Shown: positions 36,304 through 45,971, counted from the first letter of the stretch. The stretch: DNA of 64,000 nucleotides from Blattabacterium cuenoti (GCF_014252435.1 NZ_CP059220.1:186001-250000), one strand, 5' to 3'. Notes: a model not told the origin generated them from the letters alone. Translations and numbers: made by a program.

Positions 36304-38583
36304 ATGAGAAAAAAAACAAATACTTTTCGTAAAGAATCTTTAAATTATCATAGTAAATTTCCTTCTGGAAAAATACAAGTAACGCCAACAAAAAAATATG
36401 AAAGTCAAAGAGATCTATCTCTTGCTTACTCTCCAGGAGTTGCCGAACCTTGTAAAGAAATAGCTCGTTCTTCTAAAGAAGTTTACAAATATACATCTAA
36501 GGGAAATCTTGTAGCAGTGATTACAAATGGATCAGCAGTATTAGGTCTAGGAAAAATAGGTGCATTAGCTTCTAAACCAGTAATGGAAGGAAAATCTTTA
36601 CTATTTAAGATTTTTTCTGGAATTGATGTATTTGATATAGAAATCAATGAATCCGACCCAAACAAATTTATAGAAATAGTAAAATCAATATCTCCGACTT
36701 TTGGTGGGATAAATTTAGAAGATATCAAAGCTCCAGAAGCTTTTCAAATAGAAAAAACTCTTGAGAAAGAATTAGATATTCCTGTTATGCATGATGATCA
36801 ACATGGAACAGCTATTATTTCAGGAGCTGCATTAATTAATGCAATATCTTTCGTTGGAAAAAAAATTCATAAGATCAAAATGGTAGTCAATGGAGCAGGT
36901 GCTGCTGCTATATCTTGTGCAAGAATATATAAAAAACTTGGAGTTGATTCAAATAATATTTTGATGTTTGATAGTAAAGGATTATTACATGATTCAAGAA
37001 ATGATTTAAATAAAGAAAAAAAAGAATTTCGTGTCAATAGTTATCCTATTCAAAAATTAGAACATGCTATTCAAAATGCAGATGTATTTATTGGATTATC
37101 TGTAGGAGGTGTATTAACTTCCAATATGTTGAAAAGCATGAATAAAAATCCTATTGTATTTGCAATGGCCAATCCCGATCCAGAAATAGATTATAATCTT
37201 GCGGTAAGAATTCGTCCAGATATTATTATGGCGACAGGGAGAAGTGATTTTCCAAATCAAGTAAATAATGTTTTAGGTTTTCCTTATATTTTCAGAGGAG
37301 CATTGGATGTTCAGGCTTGTATTATTAATGATGAAATGAAACTAGCAGCAGTTCATGCTATTGCTTCATTAGCGAAGGAAACAGTTCCAGAACAAATCAA
37401 TATCGTGTATAATAAAAAAAATATTACTTTTGGTAAAGAATACATTATTCCCAAACCATTTGATAACCGTTTAATTACACGAGTTTCTCCTGCAGTAGCT
37501 AAAGCTGCAATGGAAACTGGAGTAGCAAGAAATCCTATATTAGATTGGAAGCTTTATGAAGAAACATTACTTGATCGAATGGGATATGAAAACAAAATGC
37601 TTCGAATGATTCAAAACAGAGCACGAACTCATCCTAAAAAAATCATTTTTTGTGATGGGGAAGAATATGATGTTCTTAAATCCGTTCAAATTCTTCATGA
37701 AAAAGGAATGATATACGACCCGATTGTTTTAGGAAATGAAAACAAAATTAAACGTTTAATAAACCATAATAAATTAAATATTGAAGTAACAATCATAGAT
37801 CCAGAAAAAGAAAAAAATATAAAAAAAGTGGAATATTATGCCAATCTTCTTTGGAAGAGAAGAAATAGAAAAGGATTGACATTGTATGATGCTAAAATTC
37901 GTATGCGTAATAATGATTATTTTGGAGCGATGATGTTAGATCAAAATGAAATAGACGCTGTAATTACGGGTTATTCTAGAAGTTTTTCATTAAGTTTACG
38001 TCCTATGTTAGAAATTATAGGAAAAGCTCCTACGGTTCATAAAATTGCAGGAATGATTATTTTATTAACAAAAAAAGGACCATTATTTTTAGCCGATACT
38101 GCGGTAATTCCAGATCCTACAAGTGAAGAACTTGCTCAGATTGCTTTGATGACAGCAAATGTAGTAAAAGGATTAGATATCGAACCACATATTGCTCTTT
38201 TATCTTTTCAAAACTTTTCATCAGAATCAAAAACATCAAATAAAGTATCTAATACCGTATCTTTTCTACATAAACAATATCCAAATTTAATTGTAGATGG
38301 AGAAATACAACCTGATTTTGCTTTAAATGAATTGTTGCTATCCAATAAATTTCCTTTTTCTAAACTTGTAAAAAAACGAGCAAACATTTTTATTTTCCCA
38401 AATCTTGAATCAGGAAATTTAACTTATAAATTCATTAGAGGATTAGGAAGTGTTCAAACGATAGGACCGTTAATGCTAGGTATGAGAAAACCAGCGCATG
38501 TCATGCAAATGCAATCAAGTATAGAAGAAATTATAAATTTAGCAACTATAGCAGTTATAGATTCACAAATGAGGAAATATTAA
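36304..38583 (+). CDS. maeB: NADP-dependent malic enzyme, MaeB type
   Basis: Decarboxylates malate to pyruvate. The malic domain (about 1-165) has 'RDLSLAYSPGVAEPCKEIA' and 'EDIKAPEAFQIEKTL'. The nucleotide-binding domain (about 165-420) has 'VVNGAGAAAISCARIY'. The C-terminal half (about 430-759) is a phosphotransacetylase-like domain, probably regulatory. 759 aa is standard for MaeB. Shares a TTAA stop with convergent murI. Confidence 0.95.
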   Translation: MRKKTNTFRKESLNYHSKFPSGKIQVTPTKKYESQRDLSLAYSPGVAEPCKEIARSSKEVYKYTSKGNLVAVITNGSAVLGLGKIGALASKPVMEGKSLLFKIFSGIDVFDIEINESDPNKFIEIVKSISPTFGGINLEDIKAPEAFQIEKTLEKELDIPVMHDDQHGTAIISGAALINAISFVGKKIHKIKMVVNGAGAAAISCARIYKKLGVDSNNILMFDSKGLLHDSRNDLNKEKKEFRVNSYPIQKLEHAIQNADVFIGLSVGGVLTSNMLKSMNKNPIVFAMANPDPEIDYNLAVRIRPDIIMATGRSDFPNQVNNVLGFPYIFRGALDVQACIINDEMKLAAVHAIASLAKETVPEQINIVYNKKNITFGKEYIIPKPFDNRLITRVSPAVAKAAMETGVARNPILDWKLYEETLLDRMGYENKMLRMIQNRARTHPKKIIFCDGEEYDVLKSVQILHEKGMIYDPIVLGNENKIKRLINHNKLNIEVTIIDPEKEKNIKKVEYYANLLWKRRNRKGLTLYDAKIRMRNNDYFGAMMLDQNEIDAVITGYSRSFSLSLRPMLEIIGKAPTVHKIAGMIILLTKKGPLFLADTAVIPDPTSEELAQIALMTANVVKGLDIEPHIALLSFQNFSSESKTSNKVSNTVSFLHKQYPNLIVDGEIQPDFALNELLLSNKFPFSKLVKKRANIFIFPNLESGNLTYKFIRGLGSVQTIGPLMLGMRKPAHVMQMQSSIEEIINLATIAVIDSQMRKY

Positions 38584-39380
38584 AAAACGTGTTTTTTAAT
38601 AAATACATTTTTTCCAAAAATAGAATGTACTTTCTTTTCAAAAGAAGAAAAATTGGTACTAGATGTATAAAAAATAATGTATCCATTCCAATGTGAATGA
38701 AAATCCAGCATTTTTTTTTCATTCAATTTTTTTTTAATTTCTTGTACTACTATTTTTTGCACATTAATTAAATGAATTTTATAATGGTAATATTTTTCAA
38801 ATTCTTCCTTGATAAATAGATAATGAGTACAAGCCAAAAGCAAAACATCTATTGATTGAAATTGATATAAATAATTCTTTAACATTATACCAATAAATTT
38901 TTTATTTATTTCTTTTTCAATAAAGTATGATAAAAAAGGGATCGATATTTGAGTGATATCTAAATGTTGATGATATTTTTTGATATTTCTAATATAGAAA
39001 TTTGACCGTATAGTTGCAGGAGTAGCAATTATTCCTAATTTTTTGAAAGAAAGTAAAACCTTATTTTTTATAATAGGATCTATCACATTATATATTAACA
39101 TTTTTTCATTAAATCTATGACAAATTACATCTAATGCATTGGATGTTATAGAATTACATGCTATTACCAATATTTTACATTTTTTTTTATAAAGAAAAGA
39201 AACAATTTTGATAGAATTTTTTATGATAAATTCTGTAGATTTTTCTCCATAAGGCATATTTTCAGTATCTCCTACATAAATAAAATTTTCATTCGGCATT
39301 TGTTTTTTCATTTCTTCAGCTATCAGAAGGCCTCCTATTCCAGAATCAAATATTCCTATTGGATGCTTTTCTTTGATCAT
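38580..39380 (-). CDS. murI: glutamate racemase
   Basis: Makes D-glutamate for peptidoglycan. 'IGIFDSGIGGLLIAEEM' holds the catalytic Asp/Ser, 'LVIACNSITSNA' the first catalytic Cys and 'LLACTHYLF' the second. 266 aa. Feeds MurD, which is encoded at 58.8 kb. Confidence 0.95.
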   Translation of the reverse strand: MIKEKHPIGIFDSGIGGLLIAEEMKKQMPNENFIYVGDTENMPYGEKSTEFIIKNSIKIVSFLYKKKCKILVIACNSITSNALDVICHRFNEKMLIYNVIDPIIKNKVLLSFKKLGIIATPATIRSNFYIRNIKKYHQHLDITQISIPFLSYFIEKEINKKFIGIMLKNYLYQFQSIDVLLLACTHYLFIKEEFEKYYHYKIHLINVQKIVVQEIKKKLNEKKMLDFHSHWNGYIIFYTSSTNFSSFEKKVHSIFGKNVFIKKHVF

Positions 39381-39465
39381 GAAACAAAATGTTATGTGAC
39401 ATTAATGGCTTGAATTGAAATTGTAAAAAAAATGGACATCATGTTCGTCAATATCATGAAAAAAA

Positions 39466-39708
39466 TCAATAATGAATAGGTAATTTTTTTTTCAATTTTT
39501 TTTTAATTCTAGAAGCTTTATTAATATGAATGATATTTTTTTTAGATAATTTATCTATCATAGATATAACTTTATAATAATCTGTTTTATTAGTATTTTT
39601 GATCAATTTTTTGATAGCGGTTTTTGTACTTTTATACGCATATTTATTCCGTATACGTTTATTCTGATTTTGTTTTATTCTTTTAAAAGAAGATAAATGT
39701 TTTGTCAT
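39466..39708 (-). CDS. rpsT: 30S ribosomal protein S20
   Basis: 80-residue, Lys/Arg-rich helical protein with 'SSFKRIKQNQNKRIRNK', 'KSTKTAIKKLIK' and 'KNIIHINKASRIKKKL', matching S20, a primary binder of 16S rRNA. Lies just downstream of tRNA-Glu on the same strand. Confidence 0.94.
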   Translation of the reverse strand: MTKHLSSFKRIKQNQNKRIRNKYAYKSTKTAIKKLIKNTNKTDYYKVISMIDKLSKKNIIHINKASRIKKKLKKKLPIHY

Positions 39709-39746
39709 AAAAAAAAATAAAATAATATATTAGTTCATTACGATAA

Positions 39747-39818
39747 TAGCTCATAGGGGAATCGAACCCCTCTTTCCAGGATGAAAACCTGACGTCCTAA
39801 CCAATAGACGAATGAGCC
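39747..39818 (-). tRNA. tRNA-Glu (TTC)
   Basis: Minus-strand cloverleaf: acceptor stem GGCTCAT/ATGAGCT (one G-U pair), D-arm 'TCGTCTATTGGTTAGGAC', anticodon loop TTTTCAT with anticodon TTC, T-arm 'GAGGGGTTCGATTCCCCT', discriminator A. 72 nt, no encoded CCA. Just upstream of rpsT. Confidence 0.96.
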
Positions 39819-39881
39819 TTATAATACAAATTAAATTTTTTTTTATTTTTAGAAAAATAATTATCATATTCCCTATTATAA

Positions 39882-41156
39882 TCATGAAATGAATTCTTCA
39901 TTATCTCTTTTACAAATTTCCATTGAAAAACCCATACTTTTTAAGTCTTTCCAAAAAAATGGATAAGATTTATATACAACATTTGGATTTTCTATTCTTA
40001 TCGAATGATAGCACAATGTAAAAATTGAAAATGCCATAGCCATTCTATGATCTTGATATGTTTTTATTTTCACAAGTGAAATATTTTTTGGTTGAAAGAA
40101 ATGATATATTTCTAAAATAGAATTTGTAATTTTGGTTTTAACTCCAAACTTCCACAGTTCTTCTTTTAATGCTTGTAATCTATCTGTTTCTTTAATTTTT
40201 AAAGTTTCTAATCCTTTCAATTTGCATTTTATTCCAATAGCTGCACAAGTAACAGATATAGTTTGTGCTATATCAGGTGTTTTATTCAAGTCTAATTCAA
40301 TAAAGTTTCGATAAATAAAATTTGAATTTTTCTTTAATGTAATTCCTTTTTTTTCAAAAATAGTAGATATTCCAAAATATTTTTCATATATGGAGATCAC
40401 TTCATTATCACCTTGTAAACTTTTTTTATTGTATGAATATAAAGTTATTTTGCTCTTATTTGAAATTGTTGCCATGGCATAATAATAAGAGGCAGAACTC
40501 CAATCTGATTCTACATGAAAATATTTTTTCACTTTTTCCTTCCCTGGATAAATATGTATTATTTTTTCATTCCAATCAACTTTAATTCCTGATGATATTA
40601 ATAAATGGAAAGTCATTTTTATATAAGGAATAGAAGTAATATTTCCTTTCAAAATCAGTTGTAATCCCATTTGAAATTTACTAGCTATCAGCATTAAAGA
40701 ACTAATATATTGACTGCTAATTTTTGCATTTATATCTAACTTTCCTCCTAAAATTTTTTTTCCGTATATTTTTATTGGGGGATATCCATATTTTTCTAAA
40801 TAGGTAATATTAGATCCTAACTTTTTTAAAGTTTCTACAAGCACCAATATGGGTCTTTCTTTCATTCTATTTGATCCAGTTAATATCGTCTCTCTTCCTT
40901 CTTGTATCGATAAATAAGAAGTTAAAAATCGCATAGCTGTACCTGCATGATGAATATCTATTATAGAAGAAGTACTATTTAAACTTTCTTGTAAAACTTT
41001 CGTATCATCACAATTCGAAATGTTTTCAATGTATATATCATGATTATAAAGTGCTTTTAAAATTAAAAGACGGTTAGATATACTTTTAGATCCCGTTATA
41101 TATATAGATCCATATAAAGGATCCGTTTTTTGACGTATATGAATGTAATGAGACAT
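39882..41156 (-). CDS. aroA: 5-enolpyruvylshikimate-3-phosphate synthase
   Basis: Sixth shikimate-pathway step, upstream of chorismate and the trp operon. 'ITGSKSISNRLLILKAL' is the conserved N-terminal motif with catalytic Lys. 'HHAGTAMRFLTSYLS', 'GSNRMKERPI', 'ISSQYISSLML', 'ESDWSSASYYYAMATI', 'KETDRLQALKEEL' and 'YQDHRMAMAFSI' follow in order. 424 aa. Confidence 0.96.
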   Translation of the reverse strand: MSHYIHIRQKTDPLYGSIYITGSKSISNRLLILKALYNHDIYIENISNCDDTKVLQESLNSTSSIIDIHHAGTAMRFLTSYLSIQEGRETILTGSNRMKERPILVLVETLKKLGSNITYLEKYGYPPIKIYGKKILGGKLDINAKISSQYISSLMLIASKFQMGLQLILKGNITSIPYIKMTFHLLISSGIKVDWNEKIIHIYPGKEKVKKYFHVESDWSSASYYYAMATISNKSKITLYSYNKKSLQGDNEVISIYEKYFGISTIFEKKGITLKKNSNFIYRNFIELDLNKTPDIAQTISVTCAAIGIKCKLKGLETLKIKETDRLQALKEELWKFGVKTKITNSILEIYHFFQPKNISLVKIKTYQDHRMAMAFSIFTLCYHSIRIENPNVVYKSYPFFWKDLKSMGFSMEICKRDNEEFIS

Positions 41157-41231
41157 AAACTATAATAATTTTTTATTCCTATGATATCTTATATGATCTA
41201 TTGTTTTTTCTAATTTTTTATTGAAAAATTT

Positions 41232-41380
41232 TTATAAATTCACTCCAGTTTGATTAGCTAAACAAACTATGAAAAATAAAACATTCGATAATTCTTCTCC
41301 AAGATGATCAATTTCATTTTTTTTTAATGGTTCTCCATAATGTCTATCAATGATTCTATAAATTGTTATTAATTATTCAT
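41232..41380 (-). pseudogene. MazG-like nucleotide pyrophosphohydrolase remnant
   Basis: About 40 codons on the minus strand read 'RIIDRHYGEPLKKNEIDHLG' then 'EELSNVLFFIVCLANQTGVN' and a stop, matching the metal-binding EELGDVLF...CLAN core of MazG-like (YpjD type) proteins. An in-frame stop lies a few codons upstream, and the N-terminal helices and C-terminal tail are missing. In Bacteroidetes a gene of this family commonly neighbours aroA, which supports decay in place. Confidence 0.8.
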
Positions 41381-41464
41381 ATACAAGTAAAAAATTTGTC
41401 ATTATATTGAAATAACGGATACCATAATTCAATATTCATTCATGTACCAGATTTTGTGTTTTTT

Positions 41465-42433
41465 TCATGATTTTTTTCTTTTTAACACAGCTTGTACTTG
41501 ATTAATAATGGCTTTACAATCAATTTTATATTTATTTAATAATTCTATTGGTTTTCCACTTTCTCCAAAAGAATCACAAACTGATACCAAATTTTGAGGA
41601 ATAAAAGATTGATTTTTAGTGGTAATTACTCTCGAAATACTTTCACCTAATCCTCCAAAATAATTATGTTCTTCTGCTGTGACTATACATTTTGTTTTAT
41701 TAATAGAATTTAAAATTGTATTATCATCTAATGGCTTGATCGTATGTATATTAATCACTTCACATTCAATTCTCTTTTCTTCATATAAATATTTAGAAGC
41801 TTCTAAAGCCTCCCAGACTAAATGCCCTGTACATGCAATCGTAACGTCTTTTCCTTTTGTTAAAACAATAGCTTTTCCTATTTCAAATATTTGATTTTCA
41901 TCTGTAAAATTAGCAACGGAAGGACGTCCAAAACGTAAATATACTGCTCCAAAATGTTTATAAATAGCAATGGTAGCTGCATATGTTTGATTGTAATCAC
42001 AAGTATTAATAACAGTCATACCTGGAAGCATTTTCATCATCCCTATGTCTTCTAAACTTTGATGTGTTGCTCCATCTTCCCCTAATGTAAGTCCAGAATG
42101 TGACGCACATATTTTCACATTTTTACGTGAATAAGAAATTGATTGACGAATTTGATCATATACACGAGATGTTGCAAAATTAGCAAATGTTCCAACAAAT
42201 GGAATATATCCTCCTATAGTCATACCAGAAGCTATTCCTAACATATTTGCTTCTGCTATTCCAATTTGAAAAAATCGTTCAGGAAATTCTTGAGAAAATT
42301 CTTTCATAGATAAAGAACTTGTAAGATCTGCACATAATGCAACTACTTTTTTATCTTGTTTTCCTAAAGAAGTTAATGCTTTACCAAATCCTGATCTCGT
42401 ATCTTTTGATCCTTGATTTTTATATATTTTCAT
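41465..42433 (-). CDS. tktB: transketolase, C-terminal subunit
   Basis: The pyrimidine-binding and C-terminal domains of transketolase as a separate protein. 'RFFQIGIAEANMLGIASGM' contains the catalytic Glu. 'THQSLEDIGMMKMLPGM', 'GKAIVLTKGKDVTIACTGH' and 'VINIHTIKPLDD' follow. 322 aa. Needs the partner encoded 14 bp upstream to form the active site in the non-oxidative pentose phosphate pathway. Confidence 0.94.
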   Translation of the reverse strand: MKIYKNQGSKDTRSGFGKALTSLGKQDKKVVALCADLTSSLSMKEFSQEFPERFFQIGIAEANMLGIASGMTIGGYIPFVGTFANFATSRVYDQIRQSISYSRKNVKICASHSGLTLGEDGATHQSLEDIGMMKMLPGMTVINTCDYNQTYAATIAIYKHFGAVYLRFGRPSVANFTDENQIFEIGKAIVLTKGKDVTIACTGHLVWEALEASKYLYEEKRIECEVINIHTIKPLDDNTILNSINKTKCIVTAEEHNYFGGLGESISRVITTKNQSFIPQNLVSVCDSFGESGKPIELLNKYKIDCKAIINQVQAVLKRKKS

Positions 42434-42447
42434 GAAATAATGATTTA

Positions 42448-43305
42448 TTATGATAATGGATAATCTTCCAATAAACTTTTAGGAAGTTGGTTCAATGCTT
42501 CTTTTAATTCTTGATCATTTGGATATTTTCCATGCCATATATGATTATCTATCATAAAATCAACTCCATATCCCATTTTTGTATGTAATATGATGACAAC
42601 TGGATATCCTTGTCTTGTTTCTTTTTTTGCTTCTTTTAGAATTTCAATAACCTTTGTCAGATTATTTCCATTTGATTCTTCTAAAACTTTCCATTCAAAA
42701 GATTGAAATTTTTTTTTCAAATTTCCTAAAGGTAAAACTTCATCTGTCGTACCATCTATTTGTTGTCCATTATAATCGATGGTTGCTATATAATTATCTA
42801 TTTTTTTAGATCCAGCGTATAAAACTGCTTCCCAAATTTGGCCTTCATTTAATTCTCCATCACCATGCAAACTATAAATAATTGTATCAATTTCTTTGTT
42901 TAATTTTTTTGATAATGCAGCACCAATAGAAACGGACATTCCTTGCCCTAAGGAACCAGAAGATATTCGTATTCCAGGTAAATTATTATATACAGAAGGA
43001 TGGCCTTGTAAACGGGAATTTATTTTTCTGAAAGAAGAAAGTTCTTTTATTGGAAAAAATCCAAATCGAGCTAAAGTACTATAATAAACAGGAGAGATAT
43101 GTCCATTAGAAAGAAAAAATAAATCTTCTTCACTTCCTTTTAAAGTAAATTTTTTTGCATTATATTTCATAAGCTGATATAAAGCTACAAAATATTCCGT
43201 ACATCCTAAAGACCCTCCAGGATGACCAGATTTAGCATTATTGACCATACGTAAAATATCTCTTCTTATTTGAGTACATAAATTCCTTAAATAAGGTATG
43301 TTCAT
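42448..43305 (-). CDS. tktA: transketolase, N-terminal subunit
   Basis: The thiamine-pyrophosphate-binding half. 'NAKSGHPGGSLG', 'FFLSNGHISPVYYSTLARFG', 'SSGSLGQGMSVSIGAALS' and the ThDP motif 'LHGDGELNEGQIWEA...YN' are all present. I start at the ATG at 43305 (285 aa), since the longer frame to 43335 begins with TTG. A TAATTTTG promoter box lies 59 nt upstream. The two-gene arrangement is usual in Bacteroidetes. Confidence 0.94.
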   Translation of the reverse strand: MNIPYLRNLCTQIRRDILRMVNNAKSGHPGGSLGCTEYFVALYQLMKYNAKKFTLKGSEEDLFFLSNGHISPVYYSTLARFGFFPIKELSSFRKINSRLQGHPSVYNNLPGIRISSGSLGQGMSVSIGAALSKKLNKEIDTIIYSLHGDGELNEGQIWEAVLYAGSKKIDNYIATIDYNGQQIDGTTDEVLPLGNLKKKFQSFEWKVLEESNGNNLTKVIEILKEAKKETRQGYPVVIILHTKMGYGVDFMIDNHIWHGKYPNDQELKEALNQLPKSLLEDYPLS

Positions 43306-43363
43306 CTTATTATAATTTTTTAAATTTAATATCAATTAACCTATTTTATATGTTTCTTTATAG

Positions 43364-43371
43364 CAAAATTA
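43364..43371 (-). promoter_or_regulatory. putative -7 box (TAATTTTG) of the transketolase genes
   Basis: Minus-strand TAATTTTGC fits TAnnTTTG and lies in the 76-bp divergent gap between the transketolase and smpB genes. Confidence 0.45.
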
Positions 43372-43381
43372 ATCATTAATT

Positions 43382-43819
43382 ATGAGTATTTTAAATAGAA
43401 AAGCAAAGTTTCAATATCATTTTTTAGAACATTATACAGCTGGAATACAACTGTATGGAACAGAAGTGAAATCAATAAGACAAAATAAAGTCGATCTAAA
43501 TAATAGTTTTTGTCAAATGAAAAATGGAGAACTTTACTCAATGAACATGTACATAGCTGAATATACATTTGGAACTCATGACAATCATTTAATTAAAAGA
43601 GAAAGAAAATTATTGTTAAACAAAAGAGAATTATTAAAAATTCATAAAAAGTTAATGAATCCTGGTCTATCTATTGTTCCTATAGAATTATTTTTTAATA
43701 ATCAAGGATGGATTAAATTGAACATAGTTTTAGCAAAAGGGAAAAAAATATACGATAAACGTGAAATATTAAAAAAAAAAGATTCTATACGAGAAATGAA
43801 ACGATTTTTCAAAAATTAA
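43382..43819 (+). CDS. smpB: SsrA-binding protein
   Basis: Escorts tmRNA to stalled ribosomes. 'NRKAKFQYHFLEHYTAGIQL', 'GTEVKSIRQNKVDLNNSFC', 'KRERKLLLNKRE' and 'WIKLNIVLAKGKKIYDKRE' match SmpB in order, ending with the basic tail. 145 aa. The tmRNA gene is not in this window. Confidence 0.96.
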   Translation: MSILNRKAKFQYHFLEHYTAGIQLYGTEVKSIRQNKVDLNNSFCQMKNGELYSMNMYIAEYTFGTHDNHLIKRERKLLLNKRELLKIHKKLMNPGLSIVPIELFFNNQGWIKLNIVLAKGKKIYDKREILKKKDSIREMKRFFKN

Positions 43820-43857
43820 AAATTTTGTTTAATTTATTATTGATTAAATATTTATGA

Positions 43858-43865
43858 TATCTTTG
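43858..43865 (+). promoter_or_regulatory. putative -7 box (TATCTTTG) of the OmpA-family gene
   Basis: Matches TAnnTTTG, 34 nt before the ATG at 43899. It overlaps the upstream in-frame Met at 43854, which argues against that start. Confidence 0.5.
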
Positions 43866-43898
43866 TCCAGATTAAAAATTCAAAAAAATTATAGTTTT

Positions 43899-45173
43899 AT
43901 GAAAAACATAAATTTTTTTTTCATTTCCTTATTTACCTTTTTTTCATTTGCGTTTGCTGATAATCCAAACTTGGATGAAAAATGGTCGATACGAATGGGT
44001 ATGCATGATGTAAATTTTTTTCCTACAAAATCTATTTTTAAAGAATTTTTTGATAAAAAAAACAATAGTTTTCATCCTGTTATTTCTGATGTTGGAATTG
44101 GATATGATGTCAATAAACATGTTAATCTATCACTAGATGCATCATTAGGTTTGGTAGATAATCCTAGATGGAATAAACAAAATGCATTTTTGATGCAATG
44201 TCGTCCCAGTTTAAATTTTTATACATTTCCTCAACATAAATATAAAATAGATCCTTATTTAACAATAGGAAGTAGTTATGTCAGATCCAATACATATCTT
44301 GATCAAGACTTAATTTTGTCTGAAACAAAATTATTTTGTACTAATAGAAAAAATTTTGGATCTGTAGATGGTGGAATTGGAGTTAATGTTTGGATAACGC
44401 CTAATATAGGAATCAATGCTCAAAGTACATATAATCACTTAATAGCAAGACAATCCAATCATTATTTAGATTTTTGGAAACATAATATAGGATTCATTTT
44501 TCGTTTTAACAAATTTATTGAATTTTTAAAAAACCATAAGATCAAAATATTACAAAAAAATCAAAAGGAACAAGATATGAAAAAAATAGTTCCATTTGAT
44601 AAAGATGTATCTTATTATCCATCAATAGTAGAAAATAAAAAACAAGGAGAGCCAGTACAACAAGGAGAGCCAGTACAACAAGGAAAGCCAGTACAACAAG
44701 GAAAGCCAGTACAACAAGGAGAGCCAGTACAACAAGGAGAGCCAGTACAACAAGGAGAGCAAGTACAACAAGGAGAGCAAGATTTATATAAAGATGATCT
44801 TTTATATAAAGCAGATGTTTGCCCCAAAAAATTTGAATTAAAAAAATTTCAAGATTGTCCTAAAGTAACATTCCAACCCATATTTTTTAATTCAGGTAAA
44901 TATTCATTATCAAATCGTAATATTTTCGCTATTGAAAAAATGGCTAATACAATGAATAATATTATACCTAATTCTAAATTTTATATAGATGGATATGCAG
45001 ATTCTCATGGAGGATATAATCTGAATAAAATATTATCAACTAAAAGAGCAAAAGCAGTATATAATATTTTAGTTCGTAATGGGGTCGATCCTTCCAGAAT
45101 TGAAACAAGAGTATTTGTTGGAAAAAAACATACTAAACAAGGAAGACGTGTGAATATTATTTTGAATCAATAA
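43899..45173 (+). CDS. OmpA-family outer-membrane protein with a Gln/Gly/Glu/Pro repeat
   Basis: Signal peptide ('FFFISLFTFFSFAFA', cleavage before DNP), an N-terminal beta-barrel domain (about 20-220), a repeat linker of QGEPVQ-type hexapeptides, and a C-terminal peptidoglycan-binding OmpA domain with 'FYIDGYADSHGGYNLNKILS' and 'KRAKAVYNILVRNGVDPSRI'. Start 43899 gives a proper signal peptide; a Met at 43854 would fall in the promoter box. 424 aa. Likely anchors the outer membrane to peptidoglycan. Confidence 0.92.
   Translation: MKNINFFFISLFTFFSFAFADNPNLDEKWSIRMGMHDVNFFPTKSIFKEFFDKKNNSFHPVISDVGIGYDVNKHVNLSLDASLGLVDNPRWNKQNAFLMQCRPSLNFYTFPQHKYKIDPYLTIGSSYVRSNTYLDQDLILSETKLFCTNRKNFGSVDGGIGVNVWITPNIGINAQSTYNHLIARQSNHYLDFWKHNIGFIFRFNKFIEFLKNHKIKILQKNQKEQDMKKIVPFDKDVSYYPSIVENKKQGEPVQQGEPVQQGKPVQQGKPVQQGEPVQQGEPVQQGEQVQQGEQDLYKDDLLYKADVCPKKFELKKFQDCPKVTFQPIFFNSGKYSLSNRNIFAIEKMANTMNNIIPNSKFYIDGYADSHGGYNLNKILSTKRAKAVYNILVRNGVDPSRIETRVFVGKKHTKQGRRVNIILNQ
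44643..44780 (+). repeat. 18-bp in-frame tandem repeat in the OmpA-family gene
   Basis: About 7.7 copies of an 18-bp unit (CAAGGAGAGCCAGTACAA) encode QGEPVQ with variants QGKPVQ and QGEQVQ. The unit is richer in G+C than its surroundings. It lies between the barrel and the peptidoglycan-binding domain and keeps frame, so copy number can vary without breaking the protein. Confidence 0.95.
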
Positions 45174-45971
45174 TTATTTCGAATTGATAAAAAAATAAGA
45201 AATATATATACTTCCTTGATATAGTATCATCAAAGGTATCATAACAATGATTGTGCTTAATATATCACCAGGCGTGATAGCAGAAGATATAATTAACATA
45301 ATAAAAAAAGCATATCTCCTATATTTTTTTAAATATATAGGAGATATGATTCCTATTTTCGTAAAAAAAAATATAAAAAATGGAAATAAAAAAAGGAAAC
45401 CCATAGATAAAACAGAATGGATCATCAATGATATATAATCTGACAAATCAAATATATTTTTTGGAAAATGACTGATTTTAAAAGAAAATCCAAAATGAAT
45501 TAAAAATGGAAATAAAATAAAATAACCAAAAAAAATACCAATAAAAAATAGTGTAGATAAAAACATAATAATTCCTTTCGAATATTTTTTTTCTTTAGCA
45601 GAAAGAGCTGGTTTTATAAATTTCCAAAATTCATAAAATATATAAGGAGATGATAAAATCAAACCTCCCATTAAACAAAACCATATATAAGTATTAAATT
45701 GTCCAAATATTTTTCTATTTTGAATTTCTAAATTGTCGGATAAATAAAATACAGGTTTTATAAAAAAGCTTATTTTCTTTGTAAAAAGAGATAATAAACG
45801 ATAAGTAATAAAATTTTTTTTTGCTGGACCGAATAAAATGTAATCAAATATAATTTTCTTATTATTCATTAGAATAACCGTAGATATCGCAATGGCATAA
45901 AAACAATGAATTATGTGTTTTCTTAATTCTTCAATGTGTTCCCAAAAAAAAATCTCTTTTTGTTCATCCAT
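45174..45971 (-). CDS. tatC: twin-arginine translocase subunit TatC
   Basis: Six-helix receptor of the Tat export pathway. The N-terminal 'FFWEHIEELRKHIIHCFYAI' is the TatC signature (HLxELRxR), and 'SPYIFYEFWKFIKPALSAKE' is the conserved cytoplasmic loop. 265 aa. TatA-type partner is not in the window. Abuts the OmpA-family gene end to end and is divergent from ychF. Confidence 0.95.
   Translation of the reverse strand: MDEQKEIFFWEHIEELRKHIIHCFYAIAISTVILMNNKKIIFDYILFGPAKKNFITYRLLSLFTKKISFFIKPVFYLSDNLEIQNRKIFGQFNTYIWFCLMGGLILSSPYIFYEFWKFIKPALSAKEKKYSKGIIMFLSTLFFIGIFFGYFILFPFLIHFGFSFKISHFPKNIFDLSDYISLMIHSVLSMGFLFLFPFFIFFFTKIGIISPIYLKKYRRYAFFIMLIISSAITPGDILSTIIVMIPLMILYQGSIYISYFFINSK

Noticed and set aside
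44643-44780. Possible CRISPR array
   Set aside because: The units are directly adjacent with no spacers, in frame inside a coding gene, and no cas genes are present.
44615-44827. Minus-strand open frame rich in 'SPCCTG' repeats
   Set aside because: It is the antisense reading of the 18-bp tandem repeat in the OmpA-family gene; the plus strand encodes a complete protein with signal peptide and OmpA domain.
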